A stretch of 18,749 nucleotides of DNA from DASZXJ01 sp035545895 (GCA_035545895.1 DASZXJ010000195.1:1-18749); one strand, 5' to 3'. Positions 10,557-18,547 are shown, counted from the stretch's first letter. A program made the numbers and translations. The notes: a model not told the origin generated them from the sequence alone.

Positions 10557-12953
10557 ATGGCCACGCAGACACTCAAGGTTGCCGCGACTTGTCCGCTGGA
10601 TTCGAGGGTGCATGAAATGTGCGGGCCCTGCCTGCGCGACAAGCTGGCAGGGCGGTCGGGAATCAACCAGATCAAGCTCGATTCGACCGCGCCGGGCCTG
10701 GCCATGCTCGAACTGGATTACGACCCGCGACTGGTGACGCTGGGCGAGCTTGAAAACGAGATGAAGCGCATCGGCGTCTGCCGGCTGGCCGATCGCGCGG
10801 AAATGGTCCTGGGGATTGATGGCATGGTTTCGCCAAAGAGTGAGCAGGCCATCGAAGCCGCGCTGTCGCGTCTGCCGGGCGTGGTGGCGAGCGCTTCGTT
10901 TGCTTCGAAGTCCTTGCGGATTGAGTTTGATCGCACGCAGTGCGCTTTACCGGAAATCGTTCGCCGCCTTGATGAAATCGGATTTCACCTCAGGTCCGGC
11001 AGCGCGCCGGCGTCCGTGAAACAGGTTCGAGAATCCTTCGCGCAGCAAATCGTCCGATGGGGCCGGGAGTATTACAAGATTGTCATGGCGGTGATCGGGG
11101 GCTTGCTGCTGGTTGCGGCGCTGCTCGTCAACTGGTACGCGCCGCCAAGCCTGCAGTGGTTGCGGATCGCGCTGATCGTTCCCGCTTATCTGCTCACCGG
11201 CTGGTTCACGTTCAAGGATACCCTCAAAACTCTCTGGAATTTGCAGTTCGATATCGACGTGCTGATGTTCGCAGCCGCCATCGGAGCGGCATCGCTTGGG
11301 CATTATGAAGAGGGTGGATTATTGCTGTTTCTCTTTGCCCTGGGCGGGGCGGGTGAAGAGATGGCGATGGACCGGGCCCGCCGGGCGATTCAATCGCTTT
11401 CCAAACTTGCGCCCGAAGCCGCGACCGTGCGATTGCCCGATGGACGCCAGCGACTACTGCGGGTTGCCGAACTGAAAATTGGGGATGAAGTCGTCGTGCA
11501 TCCGTTTGATCGCGTGCCGGCTGACGGGACGATTCTGGACGGCACGTCATCGATCGACCAATCGCCGATCACCGGCGAATCGGTGCCGGTCGTCAAATCG
11601 CCCGGCTCGGCTGTATTTGCCGGGACGATCAATGGCGAAGGTCTGCTGGTCGTGACCGTCACCAAGCTCGCCAGCGAATCGACGTTGGCCAAGATCGTGA
11701 AAATGGTCGAGGAAGCGCAGACCACCAAGTCGCCGACCCAGGTTTTCACGGACAAAGTCGAACATTACTACGTGCCGATCGTTTTGATCGCGACGGCTGG
11801 ACTGATTTTTATTCCTCCGCTCATTAAAGGCGGGGACTGGGGAATCTTTTTCCTGCGGGCGATGGGATTTTTGACCGCTGCCTCGCCGTGCGCGCTGGCG
11901 ATTGGTACGCCCGCCACGGTTTTGAGCGGCATCGCTCGGGCGGCGCGGGCGGGCGTGCTCGTCAAAGGGGGCAGGCACTTGGAAAACCTCGGCAGGGTCA
12001 CCGCCATCGCGTTTGACAAGACCGGCACACTCACGCGCGGACGACCTGAATTAACCGACGTCGTTCCCCTGAACGGCAAACCTGAATCGGAACTGCTGGC
12101 CTTGGCGGCGGCGGTCGAAAGCGGCAGCACGCACCCGCTGGCCAAGGCGATTGTCGGACAGGCGCGCGCCCACCATCGCGAATTGCCGCAGGCGATGGAA
12201 ATCGAACAAATCCCCGGCAAAGGCGTGGTCGGCAAAGTCCACGGCCTGACCGTTATCGTCGGGCAGGTCGATCTGATCTCGAAAAATGATCCGGCCCACA
12301 CAGCCTTGCGGGAAAAAGTCGCTGAGCTTGGCCGCAAGGGGCGCACATCGGTCGTCATGATTGTCGATGGGCAAGTGGCGGCCGTGTTTGGTTTGTCCGA
12401 CCGTTTGCGCGACAACGCGGCGCTGACCCTTCGCCATCTAAAAAGGCTGGGGATCACCAAGACGATCATGCTCACCGGCGACTCGGCAGCCGTGGCGGAT
12501 CCGATCGCCAAAGAGGTCGGCATCGACGATCACTACAGCGATCTGCTTCCGCAGGACAAGGTAAGGATTCTTCATTCCGCGTTTACGACCGATGGGCCGG
12601 TCGCGATGGTGGGTGATGGCGTCAACGATGCGCCCGCGATGGCGACCGCGACGGTGGGCGTGGCGATGGGCGGCGCGGGGACCGACGTCGCCATCGAAAC
12701 CGCCGACGTCGTGCTGATGGCCGACGATCTGGGCAAACTCCCCGAAGCCATCGGCCTGTCCCGGTTCTGCCGAACGATCATCAAGCAAAACCTCCTGATC
12801 GCGCTGGGGGTCATCTGCGTGCTCGCGCCGCTGGCTGCGGTTGGAACAGCCCAATTAGGGATTGCGGTCCTGTTTCACGAAGGATCGACGGTCGTCGTCG
12901 TCCTAAACGCAATGCGGCTTTTGGTTTATAAACCGCGAGCTTTTCCAGAATAA
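10557..12953 (+). CDS. Heavy-metal P1B-type ATPase, P1B-4 (Co/Zn/Fe)-like
   Basis: A metal-exporting ATPase of the inner membrane, 798 residues. Two HMA-like regions precede the membrane part: the first has C22-G-P-C25; the second (about 82-147) has an HMA-like pattern, but S92-P-K-S95 replaces CxxC. Membrane helices lie at about 175-192, 201-217, 232-264, 403-421, 430-452, 743-765 and 767-788. Core motifs are TGES (339-342), the phosphorylation site DKTGT (D487), the HP pair (526-527), TGDS (640-643) and GDGVNDAP (686-693). The membrane metal-site motifs are SPC (443-445) and HEGST (774-778). These define the P1B-4 group, associated with cobalt, zinc or iron rather than copper. N-terminal HMA domains are uncommon in that group. 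The only good Shine-Dalgarno, GGAGG at 10537-10541, is about 15 bases from the ATG, which is unusually far. A strong terminator follows. Confidence 0.95.
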   Translation: MATQTLKVAATCPLDSRVHEMCGPCLRDKLAGRSGINQIKLDSTAPGLAMLELDYDPRLVTLGELENEMKRIGVCRLADRAEMVLGIDGMVSPKSEQAIEAALSRLPGVVASASFASKSLRIEFDRTQCALPEIVRRLDEIGFHLRSGSAPASVKQVRESFAQQIVRWGREYYKIVMAVIGGLLLVAALLVNWYAPPSLQWLRIALIVPAYLLTGWFTFKDTLKTLWNLQFDIDVLMFAAAIGAASLGHYEEGGLLLFLFALGGAGEEMAMDRARRAIQSLSKLAPEAATVRLPDGRQRLLRVAELKIGDEVVVHPFDRVPADGTILDGTSSIDQSPITGESVPVVKSPGSAVFAGTINGEGLLVVTVTKLASESTLAKIVKMVEEAQTTKSPTQVFTDKVEHYYVPIVLIATAGLIFIPPLIKGGDWGIFFLRAMGFLTAASPCALAIGTPATVLSGIARAARAGVLVKGGRHLENLGRVTAIAFDKTGTLTRGRPELTDVVPLNGKPESELLALAAAVESGSTHPLAKAIVGQARAHHRELPQAMEIEQIPGKGVVGKVHGLTVIVGQVDLISKNDPAHTALREKVAELGRKGRTSVVMIVDGQVAAVFGLSDRLRDNAALTLRHLKRLGITKTIMLTGDSAAVADPIAKEVGIDDHYSDLLPQDKVRILHSAFTTDGPVAMVGDGVNDAPAMATATVGVAMGGAGTDVAIETADVVLMADDLGKLPEAIGLSRFCRTIIKQNLLIALGVICVLAPLAAVGTAQLGIAVLFHEGSTVVVVLNAMRLLVYKPRAFPE

Positions 12954-12970
12954 GATGACCGTGAAATTCT

Positions 12971-13000
12971 CCCGCGGCAGAGCCGCGGGTTTTCTTTTTC
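12971..13000 (+). terminator. Intrinsic terminator after the metal ATPase
   Basis: Perfect 8-bp stem CCCGCGGC (12971-12978) and GCCGCGGG (12982-12989), a 3-nt loop, then TTTTCTTTTT. It starts 17 bases after the ATPase stop codon and separates this gene from the lipid A operon. Confidence 0.9.
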
Positions 13001-13027
13001 GGTGTAAACCCCTCAAAAATCCCAAAT

Positions 13028-13137
13028 CCCCGCTGCGCTGCCAGCCGCAATGCAGGCGAGAGATGCGATCGGAGTCGTAGGGAGGTACGTTGGGATACCG
13101 CATCGTTCGCCCAGCGAAGGCTGGCAGCGCAGCGGGG
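13028..13137. repeat. Long nested hairpin in the spacer before lpxC-fabZ
   Basis: A perfect 19-bp inverted repeat, 13028-13046 and 13119-13137, encloses a second imperfect one: GCGAGAGATGCG (13056-13067) against CGCATCGTTCGC (13099-13110), 10 of 12 pairs. The roughly 110-bp structure has no coding frame that looks real. It could be a folded RNA, a cruciform or a member of a dispersed palindromic repeat family. The flanks carry AT-rich AATCCAAAATCC-like stretches. Confidence 0.65.
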
Positions 13138-13149
13138 GTTTGCTCATTT

Positions 13150-13163
13150 TCAATCCAAAATCC
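13150..13163. repeat. Short dispersed repeat TCAATCCAAAATCC, copy 1
   Basis: Fourteen bases identical to 18586-18599, inside a stretch of related AATCC-type words. Both copies lie in intergenic spacers. It looks like a degenerate simple-sequence repeat with no evident function. Confidence 0.5.
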
Positions 13164-13220
13164 ACATTCCGCAATCCGAAATACCCCATCATCCAGGGTT
13201 CTTCCCCACCGGGACGGCAG

Positions 13221-13229
13221 TGATATAAT
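13221..13229 (+). promoter_or_regulatory. Extended -10 promoter of the lipid A operon
   Basis: TGATATAAT is a perfect extended -10 element (TGn followed by TATAAT). No good -35 is seen 16-18 bases upstream, as is common for extended -10 promoters. The predicted transcript would start near 13236, leaving a leader of about 15 bases before ATG 13251. Confidence 0.6.
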
Positions 13230-13250
13230 CCCCTCCGCCGGTTATCATGG

Positions 13251-14600
13251 ATGAGCGTGGCGTTGCAGCAAAGGACTATTTCTCGGGAAATCTCGCTGGA
13301 TGGGCCGGGCCTGTTTTCAGGTGAACCGGCCACGCTGACCTTCGCGCCGGCCGAGAAGGACTCGGGGATTACCTTTCTCCGGCAGGACGATTCGCGGTCG
13401 GCAGTCATTCACGCAACCATTTCCAACGTTCTTAAACGACCGCGCCGTACGTGCTTGCGCAATGGGAGTTTATACGTCGAAACCGTCGAGCACTGCCTGG
13501 CTGCGCTCAGCGGCATGGGGATCAGCAACGCGATCGTCAAACTGACCGGCGGTCACAGCGGCGAGGTGCCCGGCGGAGACGGATCCAGCAAACAATTCGT
13601 CGATGCCATCACGCAAGCGGGTGTCACCGAACAAGATGCGCCGGTCCGGCCCATTATCATCAAAAAACCCGTGCAGGTGAGCATCGGCGACGCGACGCTT
13701 GCTGCATTGCCCGGCCCGACCGATCGGCTGGAGATCATTTACGATTTCATCGCGCCCGAACCGCTCGGTCGGCAGACGATTTCGTTTCATCTGGGCAACG
13801 GAAATGGAAACGGCAAAGGCAGCCACGACGACTTCGTAAATCAACTCGCGCCCGCCAGAACGTTTGTCTTCGAACACGAAGCCGCCGAGCTGCGCGCTCG
13901 CGGATTGGGCAAGCATTTGTCTCCCAGGGATTTGCTGGTGATTTCGCCGACCGGGCCGATCGATAACGCGTTTCGGTTTCCCGATGAATGCGCCCGCCAC
14001 AAGGTATTGGATTTGATCGGCGACTTGTATCTGGTGGGCCGGCCGATCTACGGCAGGCTCGTCGCCCACAAGAGTGGCCACCATCTCAACCATCTGATGG
14101 CCAGGAAATTGCTTGAGCAGCAGCAGTCTGAAACGCTGACGTCCTCGGTCAGCCGTGAAGCAGCCTTGGATATTCGGCGAATTCAACGGATTTTGCCGCA
14201 TCGATACCCGATGCTCATGGTTGATCGCGTGGTTGAACTGGAAGGCGACCAGCGGGCTGTCGGAATCAAGAATGTGACGTTTAACGACGTGTTTTTCCAG
14301 GGGCATTATCCCGGCACGCCGATCATGCCTGGTGTGCTGATTGTCGAGGCTTTGGCGCAATTGGGCGGGATTTTATTGAGCCAGAAGTTGGAACATACCG
14401 GCAAACTTGCGGTCCTGCTCAGCATGGATAAGGTGAAGATGCGTCACCCGGTTGTGCCGGGCGATCAGTTGATTTTGGAAGCCGTTGCCGTGCGCGTGAA
14501 AAGCCGCACCGGCCACGTGAGATGTAAAGCATTTGTTCAAGACAAGATGGCCGCCGAAGCGGACATCAAATTCATGCTCGTCGATGCCGAGCCAGCGTAA
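13251..14600 (+). CDS. lpxC/fabZ: Bifunctional LpxC deacetylase / FabZ dehydratase
   Basis: A 449-residue fusion of two enzymes. Residues 1 to about 290 are LpxC, the zinc hydrolase that removes acetate from UDP-3-O-acyl-GlcNAc, the committed step of lipid A synthesis. The zinc ligands H81 (in TVEH), H250 and D254 (HKVLDLIGD), the general base E80 and H277 in AHKSGH are all present. A Gly/Asn-rich stretch (182-190) is an unusual loop. Residues 305 to about 445 are FabZ, the 3-hydroxyacyl-ACP dehydratase of fatty-acid synthesis, with ILPHRYPMLMVDR, GHYPGTPIMPGV (H352) and E366. This fusion is known from Bacteroidetes, Chlorobi and planctomycetes; it links lipid A synthesis to supply or removal of hydroxyacyl-ACP. 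It is the first gene of the operon, and the start is chosen by position behind the -10 element. No clear Shine-Dalgarno is seen. Confidence 0.96.
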   Translation: MSVALQQRTISREISLDGPGLFSGEPATLTFAPAEKDSGITFLRQDDSRSAVIHATISNVLKRPRRTCLRNGSLYVETVEHCLAALSGMGISNAIVKLTGGHSGEVPGGDGSSKQFVDAITQAGVTEQDAPVRPIIIKKPVQVSIGDATLAALPGPTDRLEIIYDFIAPEPLGRQTISFHLGNGNGNGKGSHDDFVNQLAPARTFVFEHEAAELRARGLGKHLSPRDLLVISPTGPIDNAFRFPDECARHKVLDLIGDLYLVGRPIYGRLVAHKSGHHLNHLMARKLLEQQQSETLTSSVSREAALDIRRIQRILPHRYPMLMVDRVVELEGDQRAVGIKNVTFNDVFFQGHYPGTPIMPGVLIVEALAQLGGILLSQKLEHTGKLAVLLSMDKVKMRHPVVPGDQLILEAVAVRVKSRTGHVRCKAFVQDKMAAEADIKFMLVDAEPA

Positions 14601-14613
14601 GTAGGAAGTGATC

Positions 14614-14678
14614 GGTTGTCGGTGGCCAGTGGTCAGTTAAGTATTTGACTGACCACTGACAACCGGCCACTGACCACT
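14614..14678. repeat. Heptamer-like inverted repeat between lpxC-fabZ and lpxA
   Basis: AGTGGTCAGT (14628-14637) pairs perfectly with ACTGACCACT (14648-14657) across a 10-nt loop. The helix continues with GGTTGTC (14614-14620) against GACAACC (14658-14664), leaving a 7-nt bulge GGTGGCC. Further GGCCACTGACCAC words follow. It fills almost the whole space between the two genes and ends about six bases before the lpxA ATG, so it occupies the place of a normal ribosome binding site. Confidence 0.75.
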
Positions 14679-14683
14679 AATTT

Positions 14684-15502
14684 ATGTCGAAGATTTCGCC
14701 ACAAGCTCTGGTAGATCCCAAAGCGAACCTTGCCGACGACGTGGAGGTCGGGCCTTTTTGTCTGATTGGCCCGGATGTTACGATCGGAGCGGGAACGCGA
14801 TTGCTCAGCCATGTCGTCGTCAAAGGACGCACCACCATCGGCCAGAGCAATGTCATCCATTCACATGCCGTGATCGGCGGACCTCCGCAGGACCTCAAAT
14901 ACCGGGGTGAACCCACCGGCGTTGAGATCGGCAACAACAACGTGTTCCGCGAAGCCGTCACTGTCAACCTCGGCACGGTCTATGGCAGCAAGGTGTTTGG
15001 CGGCGGAGTCACGCGCATCGGCAACGACAACCTGCTGATGGTCAACACCCACGTCGGCCATGATGCCCAGATCGGCAGCGGGTGTATTCTGGCGAACAAC
15101 GTGATGATTGCCGGGCATATCGTCATCGGCAACAAGGTCAATCTGAACGGCGGCGTGGGAATCAACGCGTGGGTCAGCATCGGAGATTTTGCGTATATCG
15201 ACGGCTATTCCCGCGTGCACCACGACGTGCCGCCTTTCGTGAAAACAACCGATAATAAGGTCCGCTCGCTCAACGACATCGGCCTGCGCCGAGGCGGGTT
15301 TACCGATTCGGATATCGAAGCCCTCGAGGATGCAGCGCGCAATTTATTTCTGAGCAAGGAGAAAAAGACCTTTGCTGCCGCCCTGCGTGAATTTGATACG
15401 ATGAACGGGCTGAACCCGCACGTGAAATGTATGATCGAGTTCCTGCGCCGCCGCGATCAGGGCAAGCACGGCCGCTACCTCGAAAGCCTGCGGCCGAAAT
15501 GA
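14684..15502 (+). CDS. lpxA: LpxA-type UDP-sugar acyltransferase
   Basis: A 272-residue left-handed beta-helix protein, built of hexapeptide repeats up to about residue 185 and followed by a C-terminal helical domain. It would transfer a 3-hydroxyacyl chain from ACP to UDP-GlcNAc, or to its 3-amino analogue, in the first step of lipid A synthesis. The catalytic His is H126 in THVGHD, with H123 and H145 (IAGH) also conserved relative to E. coli H122, H125 and H144. It departs from the E. coli protein in three places: TVNLGT replaces TIHRGT (94-98), a five-residue insertion follows, and GINAWV replaces the AVHQF segment bearing H160. These changes near the active site suggest altered substrate choice. 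The length is normal. No Shine-Dalgarno is present, because the inverted repeat sits directly upstream. Confidence 0.9.
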   Translation: MSKISPQALVDPKANLADDVEVGPFCLIGPDVTIGAGTRLLSHVVVKGRTTIGQSNVIHSHAVIGGPPQDLKYRGEPTGVEIGNNNVFREAVTVNLGTVYGSKVFGGGVTRIGNDNLLMVNTHVGHDAQIGSGCILANNVMIAGHIVIGNKVNLNGGVGINAWVSIGDFAYIDGYSRVHHDVPPFVKTTDNKVRSLNDIGLRRGGFTDSDIEALEDAARNLFLSKEKKTFAAALREFDTMNGLNPHVKCMIEFLRRRDQGKHGRYLESLRPK

Positions 15503-15513
15503 CCGGAGTTGTC

Positions 15514-15810
15514 ATGCCCGCGAACATTTCCATCGACCGTCAGCAGATTGCCGACTTCTGCGAACGTCATCATATTCGCAAATTGTGGTTTTTCGGAAGT
15601 GTTTTGACAAACGACTTTCGCCCGGACAGCGATGTGGACGCGCTGTACGAGTTCGAAGATGGATTTGCACCGGGCTGGGATATTGATCAGATCGAGGAAG
15701 AATTATCATCCCTCCTTGGTCGAAAAGTCGATTTGGTGCCGGCCAAATATCTGAGCCACTGGATTCGCGACCGCATCATGGCCGGGGCTGAGGTGCAGTA
15801 TGTCCGATGA
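15514..15810 (+). CDS. mntA: MntA-like minimal nucleotidyltransferase antitoxin
   Basis: A 98-residue nucleotidyltransferase of the MNT family. The motif F-F-G28-S29-x10-D40-V-D42 and a third acidic residue D73 (KVDLV) give the complete metal-binding set, so it should be active. In characterised type VII toxin-antitoxin pairs this protein silences the neighbouring HEPN toxin by adding AMP to its HxY tyrosine. The start at 15514 is chosen for its GGAG five bases upstream. An earlier in-frame ATG at 15499 overlaps the lpxA stop codon and is less likely. It overlaps the following gene by 11 nt, as is usual for this pair. Its place inside the lipid A operon is unusual. Confidence 0.88.
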   Translation: MPANISIDRQQIADFCERHHIRKLWFFGSVLTNDFRPDSDVDALYEFEDGFAPGWDIDQIEEELSSLLGRKVDLVPAKYLSHWIRDRIMAGAEVQYVR

Positions 15811-16135
15811 CATTTTGTTCATTGGACACATGCTCGAAATGGCACAACGCGCCAAACGCCTCGTTGACGGATTGAGCCGTCCGGATCTCGATCAAGATGA
15901 AAAGCTGCAACTGGCCTTGGTCAGAGCCCTGCAAGTAATTGGAGAAGCTGCGTGGCGAACTTCCGCAGAATTTCAGCGATCGCACGCTGACGTTCCGTGG
16001 AAAAAGATCGCGGCATTTCGCCATCGGGTTGTTCACGAGTATTTTGCGGTGGATTATGACATCGTTTGGCGAATCGCGACCGAGGAACTTCAGCCTCTGA
16101 TTGAAAAACTTGAACCCTTATTGCCGCAACCCTGA
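15800..16135 (+). CDS. hepT: HepT-like HEPN (DUF86) ribonuclease toxin
   Basis: A 111-residue all-helical HEPN-domain protein. The RNase motif R-x4-H-x-Y is present as R74-H-R-V-V-H79-E-Y81, so the toxin is probably active. Y81 would be the residue AMPylated by its partner. The segment EKLQLALVRALQVIGEAA (34-51) matches the family's first conserved helix. It overlaps mntA by 11 nt, and its stop codon overlaps the next start as TGATG. The unit is therefore read with the lipid A operon as well as with each other. Family members act as tRNA-directed or mRNA-directed nucleases; the target here is unknown. Confidence 0.88.
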   Translation: MSDDILFIGHMLEMAQRAKRLVDGLSRPDLDQDEKLQLALVRALQVIGEAAWRTSAEFQRSHADVPWKKIAAFRHRVVHEYFAVDYDIVWRIATEELQPLIEKLEPLLPQP

Positions 16136-17187
16136 TGAATGTAGAGAGTAAACTTGTGAATCCAGCAACTGAGCAATCGCATCAAACACCCCTCCCCGTC
16201 GCCGTCGTCGGTTGCGGGCGAATGGGCCGGCTTCATGCGCGGGCGTATTCGCAACTCGCCAAGGCCAAGCTCATGGGGGTGTTTGACATCAGCCCCGACG
16301 CGGCTTCAACAGCCGCCGAGGAATATGAGTGCGGTGTATTCGAATCGATCGATTCGATGCTCGACAAGGTCAAAGCCGTCACCATTGCCGTGCCGACCAA
16401 TGCGCATCTGGAACTGGCCGAACCGTTTCTCAAGAGAGGCATCGCCTGCCTGATCGAAAAACCGCTTGCCGCCAACGTTGCCCAAAGCAAGCGGATCATC
16501 GAACTCGCCAAAGAAAGCGGCGCGGTGATTCAGGTCGGCCACATCGAGCGGTTCAACCCCGCTTTCACCGCCATGCAGCGGCTGAACATTCAGCCGCGAT
16601 TCATCGAAGTCACCCGCATCAGCCCGCTCACGTTCCGCAGCATCGATGTGGGCGTGGTGCTGGACATGATGATTCACGATATCGACATCGTCCTGCAACT
16701 GGCCAATTCCAAGGTATCGCGCATCGACGCGGTCGGCGTGAGCGTGATCGGGCAGGTTGAAGATATCTGCAATGCCCGGGTAACTTTTGAGAACGGCTGC
16801 GTCGCGAATATCACCGCTTCGCGGCTGGCGTTGAAAACAGAACGGCGTATCCGGGTCTTCAGCGCCGATGCGTATGTATCCGTGGATTATCAAAAACGAT
16901 ATGGAATCGTCGCACGGCGAGGTGAAAACATCTCCGCCATCCGCGACACCGTAGCGCGAATCCGCAAAGGCGAAATCACCGACCTTTCGCAGCTCAATTT
17001 CATGGACCTGGTGCAGGTGGATGAACTGGCGATCGATGAAACCGACCCGCTGAGGGCGGAATTGGAAAGCTTTATCGGCGCCGCCACCGGCAAGTGCAGC
17101 CCAGCCGTCACGGCGGATCAGGGACTGGCAGCGGTTGAACTGGCCACGCAAATCGTCGAATCAATCGCTCATCAGATTTTGGAATAG
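16135..17187 (+). CDS. Gfo/Idh/MocA oxidoreductase, possibly GnnA-like UDP-GlcNAc 3-dehydrogenase
   Basis: A 350-residue NAD(P)-dependent sugar dehydrogenase. The Rossmann motif VVGCGRMGRLHARAY lies at about 24-38, EKPLA at about 110-114 and the active-site helix MMIHDID at about 179-185. Genes of this family often sit beside lpxA. In Acidithiobacillus the one called GnnA oxidises the 3-OH of UDP-GlcNAc, and an aminotransferase (GnnB) then makes the 3-amino sugar used for amide-linked lipid A. That role here is an inference from position; no aminotransferase is in the window. The start codon overlaps the hepT stop (TGATG), so the gene is probably translated by coupling. It is the last gene of the operon, with 22 bp to the convergent gene and no visible terminator. 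Confidence 0.85.
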   Translation: MNVESKLVNPATEQSHQTPLPVAVVGCGRMGRLHARAYSQLAKAKLMGVFDISPDAASTAAEEYECGVFESIDSMLDKVKAVTIAVPTNAHLELAEPFLKRGIACLIEKPLAANVAQSKRIIELAKESGAVIQVGHIERFNPAFTAMQRLNIQPRFIEVTRISPLTFRSIDVGVVLDMMIHDIDIVLQLANSKVSRIDAVGVSVIGQVEDICNARVTFENGCVANITASRLALKTERRIRVFSADAYVSVDYQKRYGIVARRGENISAIRDTVARIRKGEITDLSQLNFMDLVQVDELAIDETDPLRAELESFIGAATGKCSPAVTADQGLAAVELATQIVESIAHQILE

Positions 17188-17209
17188 ACTCGCCGCAGCT
17201 TAAATATCC

Positions 17210-18547
17210 CTACTTCTTGTTCCGCCACTCCGTGTATTTTTGAAGCGCCATTTCCAACACCGGCGTGGTATTGGGTGTTTCGGGATTGATTACCGCACTT
17301 TTCAGGAGTTTGGCTTCCATCTGCTGTTGCCGGGCAGCCAGTTGCGGCTTGGTCAGGTCGTCCTTGATCTGGGCCTGTACATCTTCATCATCGAATGATC
17401 TCATTCGGCCCTGCTTGCGGTTTTCGAGCCTTGCGATGTAGAACGAATTGTTGACCTCAACGACATCACTCACCTGGCCGGGCTGAATTTTCCAGACGGC
17501 GTCTTCGACATCCTTGACCACGAATGACCCGCGCTGCACCCATCCATCGCCGCCGCCCACCCGGCCCCTGGAACTCATCAAGGCGGGATCATCATTGATC
17601 GACCCCGCCAGCGCGGCAAAGGCCTCATCGTTCATCGATACGGCCTTGTCGTGCAAATCCTTGATTTTTTCGATGGCCTGCTCGCGACCGCCGGTGCGGG
17701 CGGCCGTGATCTTGATTACACGGAACTGCGCTTCATCAAACGCGGTGAATTCAGTTTTGACATGCTGATCGTAATACGTGCGCATTTCCTCGGCCGTCAC
17801 CTGCACCTGCGGATAAAGCTTTTTCTGAAAGAGCAATTGAACCATGTAGATTCGATTTTGCTCGGTTGCGCGTTCGTCGAAATCCATTCCATCGGCGGCT
17901 GCTTTTCGACGCGCCAGTTCAAGCGACCCACCCGCTTCGGTCACTTGCCGCATGCGCCACGCCATCGTCGCACTTTCGGCCAAGTCCTTTTCCTCCTTGG
18001 CCAGGTTCTGAACGGCTGCTGCATAGAGCAATTCGTTTTTAATCATCGTGCTGACCTGCGTGTCGATTTCCTGCCGGGCGCGGGCGGTATACGACTGGAA
18101 ATCGCGCTGCCTGGCTTCTTCGGAAAGCTTGGGGGTAATCAATCGCAGGACTTTATCCGCGTAAATCGGCGTGCCGCTGACTTCAACCACCACCGCGCCA
18201 TACGTGAGGTATTGCCCGGTGCTTGCAGCGCTGGGCGTATTGATCGGCAAACCCGGCAGCGTTGCAGGAGACTCGGCGACGACTTCCTTTACCACCGGGG
18301 CAACGGTGGTGACGGTCTGCGCGGCGGGAACGCGCGGCTGATCGACGGCGGGCGGAGTCTGCACAATTGCCCCGGAACGATCCGCAGCATGCAGGCGATC
18401 GTCCGTGGTCGATACCGAAGGCGGCTGGGAACGGTAAAACGAGTCAGACGTCAACGTGCGCGATTTGGCCGACCCGCCGCCACCCATCAGGCCGCAGCCG
18501 CCGAGAAACACCATCGCAAAGACCATCCCAATTTTCGTACAAGACAT
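17210..18547 (-). CDS. SurA/PrsA-like parvulin lipoprotein
   Basis: A 445-residue exported folding factor. The ATG at 18547 gives a lipoprotein signal peptide with FLGGC (C18 lipidated), and AGGA lies upstream; the frame extends to 18589 but that part adds no feature. A long Pro/Val/Thr/Ala-rich linker (about 22-110) probably spans away from the membrane. A SurA_N-like helical chaperone region follows (about 118-260). A parvulin-type peptidyl-prolyl isomerase domain (about 272-378) is recognised by GRVGGGDGWVQRGSFV and the IQPGQVSDVVEVNNSFYIARL block. The C-terminal helix has DEDVQAQIKDDL. It would assist folding of exported and outer-membrane proteins in the periplasm. Specific parvulin catalytic residues are not fully conserved by eye, so it may act mainly as a chaperone. 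Confidence 0.85.
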   Translation of the reverse strand: MSCTKIGMVFAMVFLGGCGLMGGGGSAKSRTLTSDSFYRSQPPSVSTTDDRLHAADRSGAIVQTPPAVDQPRVPAAQTVTTVAPVVKEVVAESPATLPGLPINTPSAASTGQYLTYGAVVVEVSGTPIYADKVLRLITPKLSEEARQRDFQSYTARARQEIDTQVSTMIKNELLYAAAVQNLAKEEKDLAESATMAWRMRQVTEAGGSLELARRKAAADGMDFDERATEQNRIYMVQLLFQKKLYPQVQVTAEEMRTYYDQHVKTEFTAFDEAQFRVIKITAARTGGREQAIEKIKDLHDKAVSMNDEAFAALAGSINDDPALMSSRGRVGGGDGWVQRGSFVVKDVEDAVWKIQPGQVSDVVEVNNSFYIARLENRKQGRMRSFDDEDVQAQIKDDLTKPQLAARQQQMEAKLLKSAVINPETPNTTPVLEMALQKYTEWRNKK

